A DNA stretch of 64,000 bases from contig NZ_BMXY01000001.1 of assembly GCF_014651995.1 (NCBI RefSeq), forward strand, positions 806,001 to 870,000, given 5' to 3'. Source of the DNA: Cognatilysobacter xinjiangensis. GTDB taxonomy: Bacteria > Pseudomonadota > Gammaproteobacteria > Xanthomonadales > Xanthomonadaceae. The translations under genes and the position numbers were made by a program. Under the pieces are notes generated by a model. The model made no database searches, was not told the DNA's origin, and saw only the letters and a program-made list of their open reading frames with translations. Of this stretch, positions 8,961 to 17,062 are shown in pieces (position 1 is the stretch's first letter; every line of letters begins with the position of its first letter).

Positions 8961-9739
8961 TACTGGACCGTCCAGCCCCCGTCCACGTCGATGGTGTGGC
9001 CGGTGATGTTGCGCGCCGCCGGCGACATCAGGAACGCGGTGATGCCGGCGAGTTCCTCGAACGTGATGAACACGCCCTTGGGCATCGGCTTGAGCATCAC
9101 TTCGCTGACCACCTGCGACTCGGGAATGCCGCGCGTCTTGGCCTGGTCCGCGATCTGCTTATCCACCAGCGGCGTTTTTACGTACGTGGGGCAGATCGTG
9201 TTGACGGTGATGTCGGCATCGCTGGTTTCCAGCGCGATGACCTTCGAGAAGCCTAGCAAACCGTGCTTGGCGGCGACGTACGCGCTCTTGAACGGACTTG
9301 CGACGAGCGAATGGATCGAGCCGATGTTGACCACGCGCCCGAAGCCCCGCTCGCGCATGCCCGGCAGCACCGCGCGGGTCAGCCGCGCCACGCCGATCAG
9401 CATCACCTGCACGAGCAGCTCCCACTTCTCCATCGGGAAGTCCTCGAGCTTCGACACGTGCTGCAGGCCCGCGTTGTTGACCAGCACCTCGACGGGACGC
9501 GAGAGAGCGGCGAGCACCGCCGACACGCTGTCGTCGGACGTGACGTCGAGCGCATGCGCCTCGGCGCTGTGGCCCTCGTCGCGGATGGCCTGCGCGACGG
9601 TCCGCGCCGCATCGGCCGACAGGTCGGTCACGACGACGTGGTGCCCGTCGCGCGCCAGTTCCGTCGCGATGCCGGCGCCGATGCCGCTGCCGGCGCCGGT
9701 GACGAGCACGCAGCGCGGGGTCGAGATGAGCTGGGTCAT
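8960..9739 (-). CDS. bdhA: D-3-hydroxybutyrate dehydrogenase (short-chain dehydrogenase)
   Basis: A 259-residue classical SDR. The cofactor motif TGAGSGIG lies near residue 14, NNAG at 88-91, and the catalytic set around S141/S144, Y154 and K158 in SPFKSAYVAAKHG. That last stretch is diagnostic of 3-hydroxybutyrate dehydrogenases, which reversibly oxidise D-3HB to acetoacetate with NAD. The frame is open upstream to 9832, but ATG 9739 has an excellent AGGAGG 5 nt before it. It is the first gene of a two-gene unit with the LuxR regulator and is divergent from the 3HB-oligomer hydrolase. Together these form the core of a 3HB catabolic locus. Confidence 0.93.
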   Translation of the reverse strand: MTQLISTPRCVLVTGAGSGIGAGIATELARDGHHVVVTDLSADAARTVAQAIRDEGHSAEAHALDVTSDDSVSAVLAALSRPVEVLVNNAGLQHVSKLEDFPMEKWELLVQVMLIGVARLTRAVLPGMRERGFGRVVNIGSIHSLVASPFKSAYVAAKHGLLGFSKVIALETSDADITVNTICPTYVKTPLVDKQIADQAKTRGIPESQVVSEVMLKPMPKGVFITFEELAGITAFLMSPAARNITGHTIDVDGGWTVQ

Positions 9740-9834
9740 GGAATCCTCCTGCCGGCAGACTACCAATGCCGCCCGCGGCGCGCGTGGTACCAACGTACGA
9801 TGCCGCGGCGTCGGCCGCTTGCTAGGGTGCATGC

Positions 9835-11610
9835 ATGAACATGCTCCGATCCCTTGCCCTGCTGACGTGCGCCGCCGCGATGGGCGGCTGCGCGAGCCTT
9901 CCGACGGATTCGCGAATGGATGCCTTCGCCACGCCCCGCGTCACCGTCCATCGCGACGGCGACGACCTGCTGACCGCCGGCCTCGGGCTGGCGGGCCTGC
10001 ATGGCGCCACGCCTGCGTTCGCCGATCCCGCGCAGCCGACGCCATCGGAACTGCGCCGGCGCGCGATCTGGTCGAGCTGGCGCGGCATCGCCGACCTCAC
10101 GCCCGCGGGCGGCTACGGCACGTTGTACGGGTCGACGGCCACCGTGCCGGGCCGCGAGTTCTCGACGCTCGCGCGTCTGCCGGGTGCGTCGCAGCCGCAT
10201 CGCGTCACCGTGCAGGTGCCGGACGGCTTCGACACGCAGCGGCGCTGCATTCTCGTCGCCCCGTCATCGGGTTCGCGCGGCGTCTACGGCGCGATCAGCG
10301 TGGCCGGCGCCTGGGGCCTGCCGCGCGGCTGCGCGGTGGCCTACACCGACAAGGGCGCGGGCAGCGACTACTTTGATCTCGACGCGGGACAGGGCATTGC
10401 GCTCGACGGCACGGTGCAGCCCGCCGGCAGCGCGCCGCTCGCGTTCGAGCCCGCGCAGCGCACCGGCAGCGGCATCGCGTTCAAGCATGCGCACTCGGGC
10501 GACAACCCCGAAAAGGATTGGGGCCGCCACGTGAAGCAGGCTGCGGAGTTCGCGCTGCAGGCGCTGGACGAGGCCTTTCCGCAGCAGGCGCCGTTCCGTT
10601 TCGACAACACGCGCGTGATCGCCGTTTCGATCTCCAACGGCGGCGGCGCGGTGCTGCGCGCCGCCGAGCTCGACGGCGACTGGCTGGATGCCGTCGTCGC
10701 CGGCGAGCCCAACATCAACGCGCCCGACGCGCCGCCGCTCTACGACGTCGCGACCGAGGCCGCGCTGCTGATGCCCTGTGCGCTCGGCCATCTGGGCGTG
10801 CCGCTGCCGCCGACCGCGGGCCCGAAGTGCGGTGAACTCGCGGAAACGGGTCTGGTCACGGGCGGGAACGATGCCGAGCGCGCTCGCGATGCATACGACC
10901 GCCTGCGCGCACGCGGATGGACCGACGAGGCGCTGCGCGCGGGCTCGCTCAGCGTCGCGTTCGACCTCTGGCGTTCGGTGGCCGCGACGTATGCATCCGC
11001 CTACGGACGTTTCGAGCCCAACGCGCATCCGTGTGGCTTCCGCTTCGCGACGGTCGACGCGGCGGGCGCGCCGCGCGCCGCGACCGACGTGGAGCGCGCC
11101 GCGTGGTGGGCGGACGCCGCCGGCATTCCGCCGGGCGCAGGCGTCATGATGCTGCCGCCCTCCGGCGCCCCCCTGGATTCACTGCGCTGCCTGCGCGGGC
11201 TGTGGACCGACACGGGCGCGGCGGCGGACCACGTCCGCGCCGGGATCCGCGAGACGCGAGCCGCGCTGCCGCGCGCCGGTATCCCGATCACGATCGTGCA
11301 CGGCACCGACGACGGCCTAATCCCGGTCGCGTTCACCAGCGCGCCCTACGTCGACTTCGCGCGCAAGGCGGGGCGTGAGATCACCTACTGGCGTGTCGGC
11401 CACGCGCAGCACTTCGACGCCTTCCTGCAGCTCCCGCCGGTAGGCGCCGGCTACGTGCCGCTGCTGCCATACGTCTATGCCGCGCTCGACCGCACCTGGG
11501 CACACCTCTACGAAGGGGCACCTATGCCTGTGGATGCGACGATCGCGACTCGCACGCGCGGCTCGGATGCGACGCTGACCGCGGAACATCTCGCGATTCC
11601 GGTTCGCTGA
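9835..11610 (+). CDS. D-(-)-3-hydroxybutyrate oligomer hydrolase, lipoprotein
   Basis: A 591-residue protein of the 3HB-oligomer hydrolase family, which cleaves water-soluble 3HB oligomers to monomers. The N-terminus is a lipoprotein signal (MNMLRSLALLTCAAAMGGC, lipobox cysteine C19), so it should be membrane-anchored outside the cytoplasm. The serine-nucleophile region reads VSISNGGG (S265/S267), GTDDGLIP probably supplies the acid, and GHAQHFDAF near the C-terminus supplies the histidine. It is divergent from bdhA across 95 nt, so a shared regulatory region is likely. Periplasmic or surface hydrolysis followed by GntP uptake and cytosolic dehydrogenation makes a coherent path. Confidence 0.88.
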   Translation: MNMLRSLALLTCAAAMGGCASLPTDSRMDAFATPRVTVHRDGDDLLTAGLGLAGLHGATPAFADPAQPTPSELRRRAIWSSWRGIADLTPAGGYGTLYGSTATVPGREFSTLARLPGASQPHRVTVQVPDGFDTQRRCILVAPSSGSRGVYGAISVAGAWGLPRGCAVAYTDKGAGSDYFDLDAGQGIALDGTVQPAGSAPLAFEPAQRTGSGIAFKHAHSGDNPEKDWGRHVKQAAEFALQALDEAFPQQAPFRFDNTRVIAVSISNGGGAVLRAAELDGDWLDAVVAGEPNINAPDAPPLYDVATEAALLMPCALGHLGVPLPPTAGPKCGELAETGLVTGGNDAERARDAYDRLRARGWTDEALRAGSLSVAFDLWRSVAATYASAYGRFEPNAHPCGFRFATVDAAGAPRAATDVERAAWWADAAGIPPGAGVMMLPPSGAPLDSLRCLRGLWTDTGAAADHVRAGIRETRAALPRAGIPITIVHGTDDGLIPVAFTSAPYVDFARKAGREITYWRVGHAQHFDAFLQLPPVGAGYVPLLPYVYAALDRTWAHLYEGAPMPVDATIATRTRGSDATLTAEHLAIPVR

Positions 11611-11703
11611 CGTCGAGCGCGCTTGCGGGACGCCACCGCGAGGTCGCCGTTGCCACCCACGAAGTTCCGGATGCAGCGACGCGCGAAACCCTAGAGCACC
11701 CAA

Positions 11704-11736
11704 GAAAACGGCCGCCCTGGGGCGGCCGTTTTCATT
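11704..11736. terminator. Bidirectional Rho-independent terminator
   Basis: GAAAACGGCCGCC and its complement GGCGGCCGTTTTC flank a 4-nt loop, with A-rich and T-rich edges on both sides. It sits between the convergent 3HB-oligomer hydrolase and rluB and can serve both. Confidence 0.9.
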
Positions 11737-11759
11737 TCATCGTCGTCGCGCGCGACCGA

Positions 11760-13355
11760 TCAGGTGCGCGGGCCGCGATTGCCGCCGCCACCCGGGCGAC
11801 CGCCGCCACCGGGACGACCACCGCCTCCCGGACGCGGGCCGCGTGGACCGGCGCCCGGCGGGCCCGAGCGCTGCGGACGCGGGCTGCGCGGACGGTCGTA
11901 GCCGCCGGCGCCCGGATTCGCGTGGTCGGATGGGAACGACGGCGCATTGGCCGGGTGACCGTACGGATGCGAGCGCTGGCCACCCGGCTTGGCGCCGCCG
12001 GGCTTGCGACCCGCGCCGGCACCGTAGGGGCCCGCGCCACCGGCGCGGTCGTCACGGAAGCCACCACCCGCACCGCCACCGGGGCGGCCGCCTCGCGGAC
12101 CCGCGCCCGCGCCGCCCGGACGAGGACCGCCGCCACCCGGCTTGCCGCCGAAGGGCTTGCGGCCGCGGCCATCGGGATTGCGGTGACCGGACGGGCCGGT
12201 CTCGACGCCGTCGGGCACGTACCACGTGCGGAACGCGGCCGGGTTGCCGTCCGGCAGGGGCTTCGGGCCCTTCTCTTTGCGCTGCTTGAACGGTTTGTTG
12301 GCCTGGCGCGCGGCCATCTCGCCGCTCACGGTCAGCCCACCCGGCTTGCGTGGGCCGCCGCGGCCACGGCCGCGGTCCTCGCGCACGTTGTCGAAGCGGC
12401 GCAGCTCACGCCCTTCATCGGCCGTGCTCTGGCCGCCAACGTAGCCGCCCTGGCTGCGCTCCCCGTTGAAATGGATGGTCGACTTCGCTGCGCGGCGCTG
12501 GCCGATCACCGGCTGCAGCGTCAGCGCCGACGGCGCGCCGTCCTCGAGGCCGAGATCGGTGCGCAGCTGTTCGACGCGCGCGGTCGGCAGTTCCTGCGAA
12601 TGCCCGCGCAGCAGCTCGCGCGGCAGCTCGACGCCGCCGTAGCGCACGCGCTTGAGCCGGCTGACCTGGCAGCCCTGCGATTCCCACAGGCGACGCACCT
12701 CGCGATTGCGGCCTTCCTTGACGACGACGCGATACCAGTCGTGCGACTCGCTGCCGCCGATCTTCTCGATCTCGTCGAACTTCGCCGGGCCGTCGTCGAG
12801 CTGCACGCCCTTGGCGAGCCGCGCGATGAGCTCGTCCGGCACGTGTTCCTCGCCTTCCGGCGCGCGCACTCGGCAGACGTACTCGCGCTCGACCTCCTTC
12901 GACGGATGCATCAGCGCATTGGCCAGCTCGCCGTCGGTGGTCAGCAGGAGCAGGCCGGTCGTGTTGATGTCGAGGCGGCCGATCGCGATCCAGCGCGCGC
13001 CCTTCAGCGGCGGCAGTGCCTCGAAGATCGTGGGCCGGCCTTCGGGATCCTCGCGGGTGGTCACTTCGCCTTCGGGCTTGTTGTAGACCAGCACGCGCGC
13101 CGGCTCGGTCAGCGCGGTCGCGACGAACTGGCGGCCGTCGATCTCGATGCGATCGCCGCCGCCGATGGACATGCCCACCTGCGCGACTTCGCCGTTGACC
13201 TTGACCATGCCGTCGGCGATGCGCTGCTCCAGCGCACGGCGCGAGCCGAGGCCGGCTTGCGCGAGCACCTTGTGCAGGCGCTCTTCCATGCGCGGGGCGG
13301 GGGCCGCCGGCTGTTCGCGCCGCAGCGTGAGCTTGCGGTTTTTTTCTTCACTCAT
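11760..13355 (-). CDS. rluB: 23S rRNA pseudouridine(2605) synthase RluB with long Gly/Arg/Pro tail
   Basis: A 531-residue RluB/RsuA-family pseudouridine synthase. An S4 RNA-binding domain (about 24-75: RLHKVLAQAGLGSRR) precedes the catalytic domain with nucleophile D129 in GRLDINTTGLLLLT. The enzyme core ends near residue 300. The remaining ~200 residues are low-complexity Gly/Pro/Arg-rich, RGG-like sequence, probably disordered and RNA-binding. E. coli RluB is about 290 residues. Its ATG (13355) overlaps the scpB stop by 8 nt in ATGAGTGA, so translation is coupled. scpA-scpB-rluB is a conserved order in gammaproteobacteria. Confidence 0.93.
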   Translation of the reverse strand: MSEEKNRKLTLRREQPAAPAPRMEERLHKVLAQAGLGSRRALEQRIADGMVKVNGEVAQVGMSIGGGDRIEIDGRQFVATALTEPARVLVYNKPEGEVTTREDPEGRPTIFEALPPLKGARWIAIGRLDINTTGLLLLTTDGELANALMHPSKEVEREYVCRVRAPEGEEHVPDELIARLAKGVQLDDGPAKFDEIEKIGGSESHDWYRVVVKEGRNREVRRLWESQGCQVSRLKRVRYGGVELPRELLRGHSQELPTARVEQLRTDLGLEDGAPSALTLQPVIGQRRAAKSTIHFNGERSQGGYVGGQSTADEGRELRRFDNVREDRGRGRGGPRKPGGLTVSGEMAARQANKPFKQRKEKGPKPLPDGNPAAFRTWYVPDGVETGPSGHRNPDGRGRKPFGGKPGGGGPRPGGAGAGPRGGRPGGGAGGGFRDDRAGGAGPYGAGAGRKPGGAKPGGQRSHPYGHPANAPSFPSDHANPGAGGYDRPRSPRPQRSGPPGAGPRGPRPGGGGRPGGGGRPGGGGNRGPRT

Positions 13356-14310
13356 TTTCGTTTGACTCCGCCGCATCGCTCGATGCGGTCGTCATGTCGG
13401 GAACGGTCGTCGTCTCGACGGCGTTGTCTTGCTCGTGATCGTTCTCGTCCGCCGCGCGCTCTCCCGGCGCGGCTTCGGGATCGACGGCGGCGTTCGCGCC
13501 GTCGGGGGTTTCGTCATCGTCCGTGTCGTCCAGCCCATCGTCCGTGAAGACGACCGGACGTTCGGTGCGGAAATCGAGGTCGTCGCCGTCCTCGTCTTCC
13601 TCCCCGTCCTGCGGGTCGTCCTGGTAATCGTTGTCGTCGCCGGCGTCCGCGCCGGTTGCGTCGGTTTCCAGCGGGGCCGCGGAGTCGCCCGCCGCCAGCG
13701 CGTCGGCGGATTCAACGCCGCCCACCGCCAGCGCGGGCGCGACGCCCGTGGTGTCCTCGAACTGCAACTGCGGCTCCAGGTCGCCGATGTCCTTGAGTTC
13801 CGACAGGGGCGGAAGCTCGTCGAGGCGCTTGAGGCCGAAGTAGTCGAGGAACGCCTTGGTGGTGCCGAACAGCGCCGGGCGGCCCGGCACGTCGCGATGG
13901 CCCACCACGCGGATCCACTCGCGCTCTTCCAGCGCCTTGATGATGTTGCTGCTCACCGACACGCCACGCACCTGCTCGATCTCGCCGCGCGTGATCGGCT
14001 GGCGGTAGGCGATCAGCGCGAGCGTTTCGAGCGTGGCGCGCGTATAGCGCGTCTGGCGCTCGGTCCACAGGCGCGTCACCCAGCCGTGCACCTCGGCCCT
14101 GACCTGGTAGCGGAAGCCGGTGGCGACCTCGACCAGCTCGACGCCGCGCTCGGCGCAGGCGGCCTGCAAGGCTTCGATCGCCGCCTCGATGGCGCCCGGC
14201 GGCGACGGCTCGTCCTCGGGGAACAGCTCACGCAGCTGGGCCAGCGACAGCGGCTGGCTGGAGGCCAGCAGGGCGGCCTCGACGATCCGGTTGATCAGCG
14301 TCTGGTCCAT
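13348..14310 (-). CDS. scpB: Segregation and condensation protein B
   Basis: 320 residues. The first ~180 form the ScpB winged-helix pair (IVEAALLASSQPLSLAQLREL, TLALIAYRQPITRGEIEQVRG). ScpB dimers bind ScpA in the Smc-ScpAB chromosome condensation complex. The C-terminal ~130 residues are strongly acidic (DDNDYQDDPQDGEEDEDGDD and similar), a disordered tail not present in short ScpB proteins. It lies 79 nt after scpA and overlaps rluB by 8 nt. smc itself lies about 2.7 kb away at 17063, so all three complex members are in this window. Confidence 0.93.
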   Translation of the reverse strand: MDQTLINRIVEAALLASSQPLSLAQLRELFPEDEPSPPGAIEAAIEALQAACAERGVELVEVATGFRYQVRAEVHGWVTRLWTERQTRYTRATLETLALIAYRQPITRGEIEQVRGVSVSSNIIKALEEREWIRVVGHRDVPGRPALFGTTKAFLDYFGLKRLDELPPLSELKDIGDLEPQLQFEDTTGVAPALAVGGVESADALAAGDSAAPLETDATGADAGDDNDYQDDPQDGEEDEDGDDLDFRTERPVVFTDDGLDDTDDDETPDGANAAVDPEAAPGERAADENDHEQDNAVETTTVPDMTTASSDAAESNENE

Positions 14311-14389
14311 CGAATTCCCGTATCACGCGCCACGGCGCGGGCCGTGGCTCTTCCCCTGCGACGCCTCGCGGCGCCGCGTCCAGTTGCGG

Positions 14390-15304
14390 TCACGCGGCGT
14401 CGTTCGCCGCGTCGTCGTCGAACTCGCTCGACAGCTCGATCTCCGCCGCGTTGGTGAGCGCCAGCGTCTTGACGTAGATCGGCGCCAGCGGCGCCTCCTG
14501 CACGATCTCAACCAGCTGTTCCTTGGCCAGCGTGAGCATGCCGAGGAAGGTCACCACCACGCCCAGACGGCCTTCCGACGCATCGAACAGTGATTCGAAG
14601 CGGTGGAAGCCGCCGTCCGACAGGCGCTCGAGCAGCTCGCCCATGCGCTGGCGCACGCTCAGCGCATCGCGCTTGATCGCATGCTGGGTGAACAGCTCGG
14701 CGCGCGTCAGCACATCGCGCAGCGCCAGCAGCATTTCCTTCAGGTCGACCGGCGGCGGCAACCGCACGATCGACCGCTCCGGCACGTGCGCCTGCACCGT
14801 CGACGTGTCGCGCTCCAGGCGGGGCAGGGTGTCGATGTCCTCCGCCGCCTTCTTGAAGCGCTCGTATTCCTGCAGGCGCCGCACCAGTTCCGCGCGCGGG
14901 TCCTCTTCATCGCCTTCGTCATTGACCACGCGCGGCAGGAGCATGCGCGACTTGATCTCGGCGAGCATCGCGGCCATCACGAGGTAGTCCGCGGCGAGTT
15001 CGAACCGCATCTCGTGCATCGCGGCGATGTACTCGACGTACTGCTTGGTGATGTCGGCGACCGGGATGTCGAGGATGTCCAGGTTCTGCCGGCGGATCAG
15101 GTACAGCAACAGGTCCAGCGGGCCTTCGAACGCCTCGAGGATCACTTCGAGCGCGTCCGGCGGGATGTAGAGGTCCTGCGGGATCTGCAGCACCGGCTGG
15201 CCATGCACCACCGCCAGCGGCATTTCCTGCTGCTGCGGATGGCCCGGGGATGCCGGGCTTGGCGGATTGTCCTCGGTCGCCTGCGGCGCGAGATCGTCGG
15301 TCAT
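14390..15304 (-). CDS. scpA: Segregation and condensation protein A
   Basis: A 304-residue kleisin. The N-terminal Smc-head-binding region reads FEGPLDLLLYLIRRQNLDIL, preceded by a ~45-residue Gln/Pro-rich leader. The C-terminal winged-helix reads VVTFLGMLTLAKEQLVEIVQ. ScpA bridges the Smc heads and recruits ScpB. It is the first gene of the scpA-scpB-rluB unit. The 273 nt upstream (15305-15577) hold no gene that I can support and should contain divergent promoters for this unit and for the YciI-like gene. Confidence 0.94.
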   Translation of the reverse strand: MTDDLAPQATEDNPPSPASPGHPQQQEMPLAVVHGQPVLQIPQDLYIPPDALEVILEAFEGPLDLLLYLIRRQNLDILDIPVADITKQYVEYIAAMHEMRFELAADYLVMAAMLAEIKSRMLLPRVVNDEGDEEDPRAELVRRLQEYERFKKAAEDIDTLPRLERDTSTVQAHVPERSIVRLPPPVDLKEMLLALRDVLTRAELFTQHAIKRDALSVRQRMGELLERLSDGGFHRFESLFDASEGRLGVVVTFLGMLTLAKEQLVEIVQEAPLAPIYVKTLALTNAAEIELSSEFDDDAANDAA

Positions 15305-15577
15305 TCGGGACCGGCCCCTCCGGGCCTGGCACAGCTCACTGCGGATCGGGCCGGGCGGCCCCTCGGTGATGCGGACAACGATGCGGACGGCGCGCGCACG
15401 GGGCGCGGCGACGGGTTTCGCGATCGGGATGCCGGACGTGGGAGCGGGGGCTCCACCGCGGCTGTCGACGGTGGGACAGGTCGACGGACGGGGCTAGCGT
15501 ACGGGCCGCGCAAGGGCCTGTCCAGCGAGCGGCCGGTCGCCCTTTAGAATTGCCGCCTTTCCAGACAGGAGCGGGCC

Positions 15578-15877
15578 ATGTGGTACGTGATCGATGCACG
15601 CGACGGCGAGAACGTGCTGGCGCGCCGGCTCGAGGCGCGGCCGCGCCACCTCGAGCGCCTCCACGCCCTTCGCGACGCCGGCCGCCTGCTGCTCGCGGGA
15701 CCGTGTCCGGCGATCGATGCGGACGATCCGGGCCCGGCCGGCTTCTCGGGGAGCCTGGTCGTCGCCGAGTTCGAATCGATCGACGCCGCCCGCGCCTGGG
15801 CCGCCGCGGACCCGTACGTCGAAGCGGGCGTCTATGCCTCGGTGGACGTGCGCCCGTTCCGCAAGGTCCTGCCGTGA
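15578..15877 (+). CDS. YciI-family protein
   Basis: A 99-residue protein with the YciI (dimeric alpha/beta barrel) layout. [28 protein letters not shown] is followed by the conserved glycine-proline turn LLLAGPCPA, then [22 protein letters not shown], which carries the conserved ADPY. Length and motifs match E. coli YciI (98 residues). The biochemical role of the family is not established. Its TGA overlaps the start of the next gene (GTGA), showing an operon with the BolA-family gene. In Xanthomonadaceae it lies near septation or envelope genes. Confidence 0.9.
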   Translation: MWYVIDARDGENVLARRLEARPRHLERLHALRDAGRLLLAGPCPAIDADDPGPAGFSGSLVVAEFESIDAARAWAAADPYVEAGVYASVDVRPFRKVLP

Positions 15878-16149
15878 AGCCCGAGCAGCGCGTCGCGGCC
15901 ATCCGCTCGGCGCTGGAGGCGGCGTTCGCGCCGCTCTCGCTCGACGTAATCGACGACAGCCACCGTCATGCCGGCCACGCCGGCGCGCGTGACGGCCGCG
16001 GCCACTTCCGGGTCGCGCTGGTCAGCGCGGCGTTCGAGGGCATGGGGGCGTTGGCGCGGCACCGCGCGGTCTATGCGGCGCTGGGCGAACTCATGGCCAC
16101 CGACATCCACGCGCTCTCGATCGACGCACGCACGCCCGGTCAGGCCTGA
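15874..16149 (+). CDS. BolA-family protein
   Basis: A 91-residue BolA/IbaG-type protein with a class II KH-like fold. It contains [20 protein letters not shown], with conserved histidines able to hold a shared 2Fe-2S cluster with a monothiol glutaredoxin, then the helix [13 protein letters not shown] and [14 protein letters not shown] 15874 is chosen because it overlaps the preceding stop codon and gives the family length. BolA proteins act in iron-sulfur trafficking and in stress or morphology control. It converges on pgl, 19 nt away. Confidence 0.9.
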   Translation: MKPEQRVAAIRSALEAAFAPLSLDVIDDSHRHAGHAGARDGRGHFRVALVSAAFEGMGALARHRAVYAALGELMATDIHALSIDARTPGQA

Positions 16150-16168
16150 TCGGAGGCCGGTCGGCCGC

Positions 16169-16924
16169 TCAGGGGCACCAATGCACGTGGACCGGCGTAC
16201 CGCCGGCGAGCCGCACCGCCGCGAGCGACGAGGCCAGCGGCTCCTCGCCGGTCATCGCCGCCTCGAAGTGCCGGTGCTGTTCGTCGCCGCGAAGGAGCAG
16301 CAGGCGGCAGGATGCGCGCGACAGTCCGAGCGGCGTGGCGGTGATGCGCCGCGGCCAGGCGCTTCGGGCGCGGCTGAACGAGGCGTCCAGCGCGGTGTAG
16401 TCCTGCTGCGCCACGATCGCGCGCGGGAAGTCGGGCGAATCGGCGAACAGCGCGGCCACGTGCCCGTCGTCGCCCATCGACATCACCAGCACGTCCGCGG
16501 CATGGCGGGCATGGGCATTGGCGATGGCCACCGCATCTTCAAGCCGCCGCCCGGCGAGCGTCAGTGGTTCCAGCCGTGCCTCGGCAGCCCGGTCGACCAG
16601 CAGGTGGCGGCGCAGGGCGGCGGCATGACTGTCGGGATCGTCGGGCTGCAGCCAGCGCTCGTCGACCAGGCCGACGTCGACGCGCTCCCAGTCGAGCGGC
16701 GCGCCCGCCAGCGCGCGCAGGACGGGCGCGATCGTGTCCGAGGGCGACGCCAGTAGCCGTGCGCGGGGTCGGGCCTGCAGGTGGCGGCGCAGTTCACCGG
16801 CGATCATCACCGCGGCGGCCCAGGTCCATACGAGCGCGTCCCGGTGCCGATGCACCGGCCAGCCACCGGGCGCATGGTCCAGGCGGTCTGTCAGGGGGCG
16901 GGCGGCGGTCGCTCCGGGGCGCAT
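16169..16924 (-). CDS. pgl: 6-phosphogluconolactonase
   Basis: A 251-residue Pgl/DevB protein that hydrolyses 6-phosphogluconolactone in the pentose-phosphate or Entner-Doudoroff route. Visible signatures are VDVGLVDERWLQPDDPDSH (family VDERWVPPDHPDSN) and VLVMSMGDDGHVAALFAD (family LGMGDDGHTASLFP). The reading frame is open far upstream, antisense to smc, but ATG 16924 gives the normal family length. A long upstream extension would run through smc-complementary sequence and has no Pgl similarity. No strong ribosome site is visible, so the start is the weakest part of the call. Confidence 0.88.
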   Translation of the reverse strand: MRPGATAARPLTDRLDHAPGGWPVHRHRDALVWTWAAAVMIAGELRRHLQARPRARLLASPSDTIAPVLRALAGAPLDWERVDVGLVDERWLQPDDPDSHAAALRRHLLVDRAAEARLEPLTLAGRRLEDAVAIANAHARHAADVLVMSMGDDGHVAALFADSPDFPRAIVAQQDYTALDASFSRARSAWPRRITATPLGLSRASCRLLLLRGDEQHRHFEAAMTGEEPLASSLAAVRLAGGTPVHVHWCP

Positions 16925-17062
16925 GCGGGGATCATGCAGGCTCCGTGCCGGCTGCGCACGTCTTGGCGTCTCCTTCACGCCGCTATACTCGCGGACCGCG
17001 CGCCGGCCGACCGGCCGGCGCCCCAAGCGTGCCCCGTGCCGCGCCAGAGGCCGCCTCGCCGA

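Noticed and set aside
11760-12330. Repetitive GC-rich tract that could be a repeat array
   Set aside because: It is the in-frame coding sequence for the Gly/Pro/Arg tail of RluB. The units are irregular, with no spacers and no CRISPR-like periodicity.
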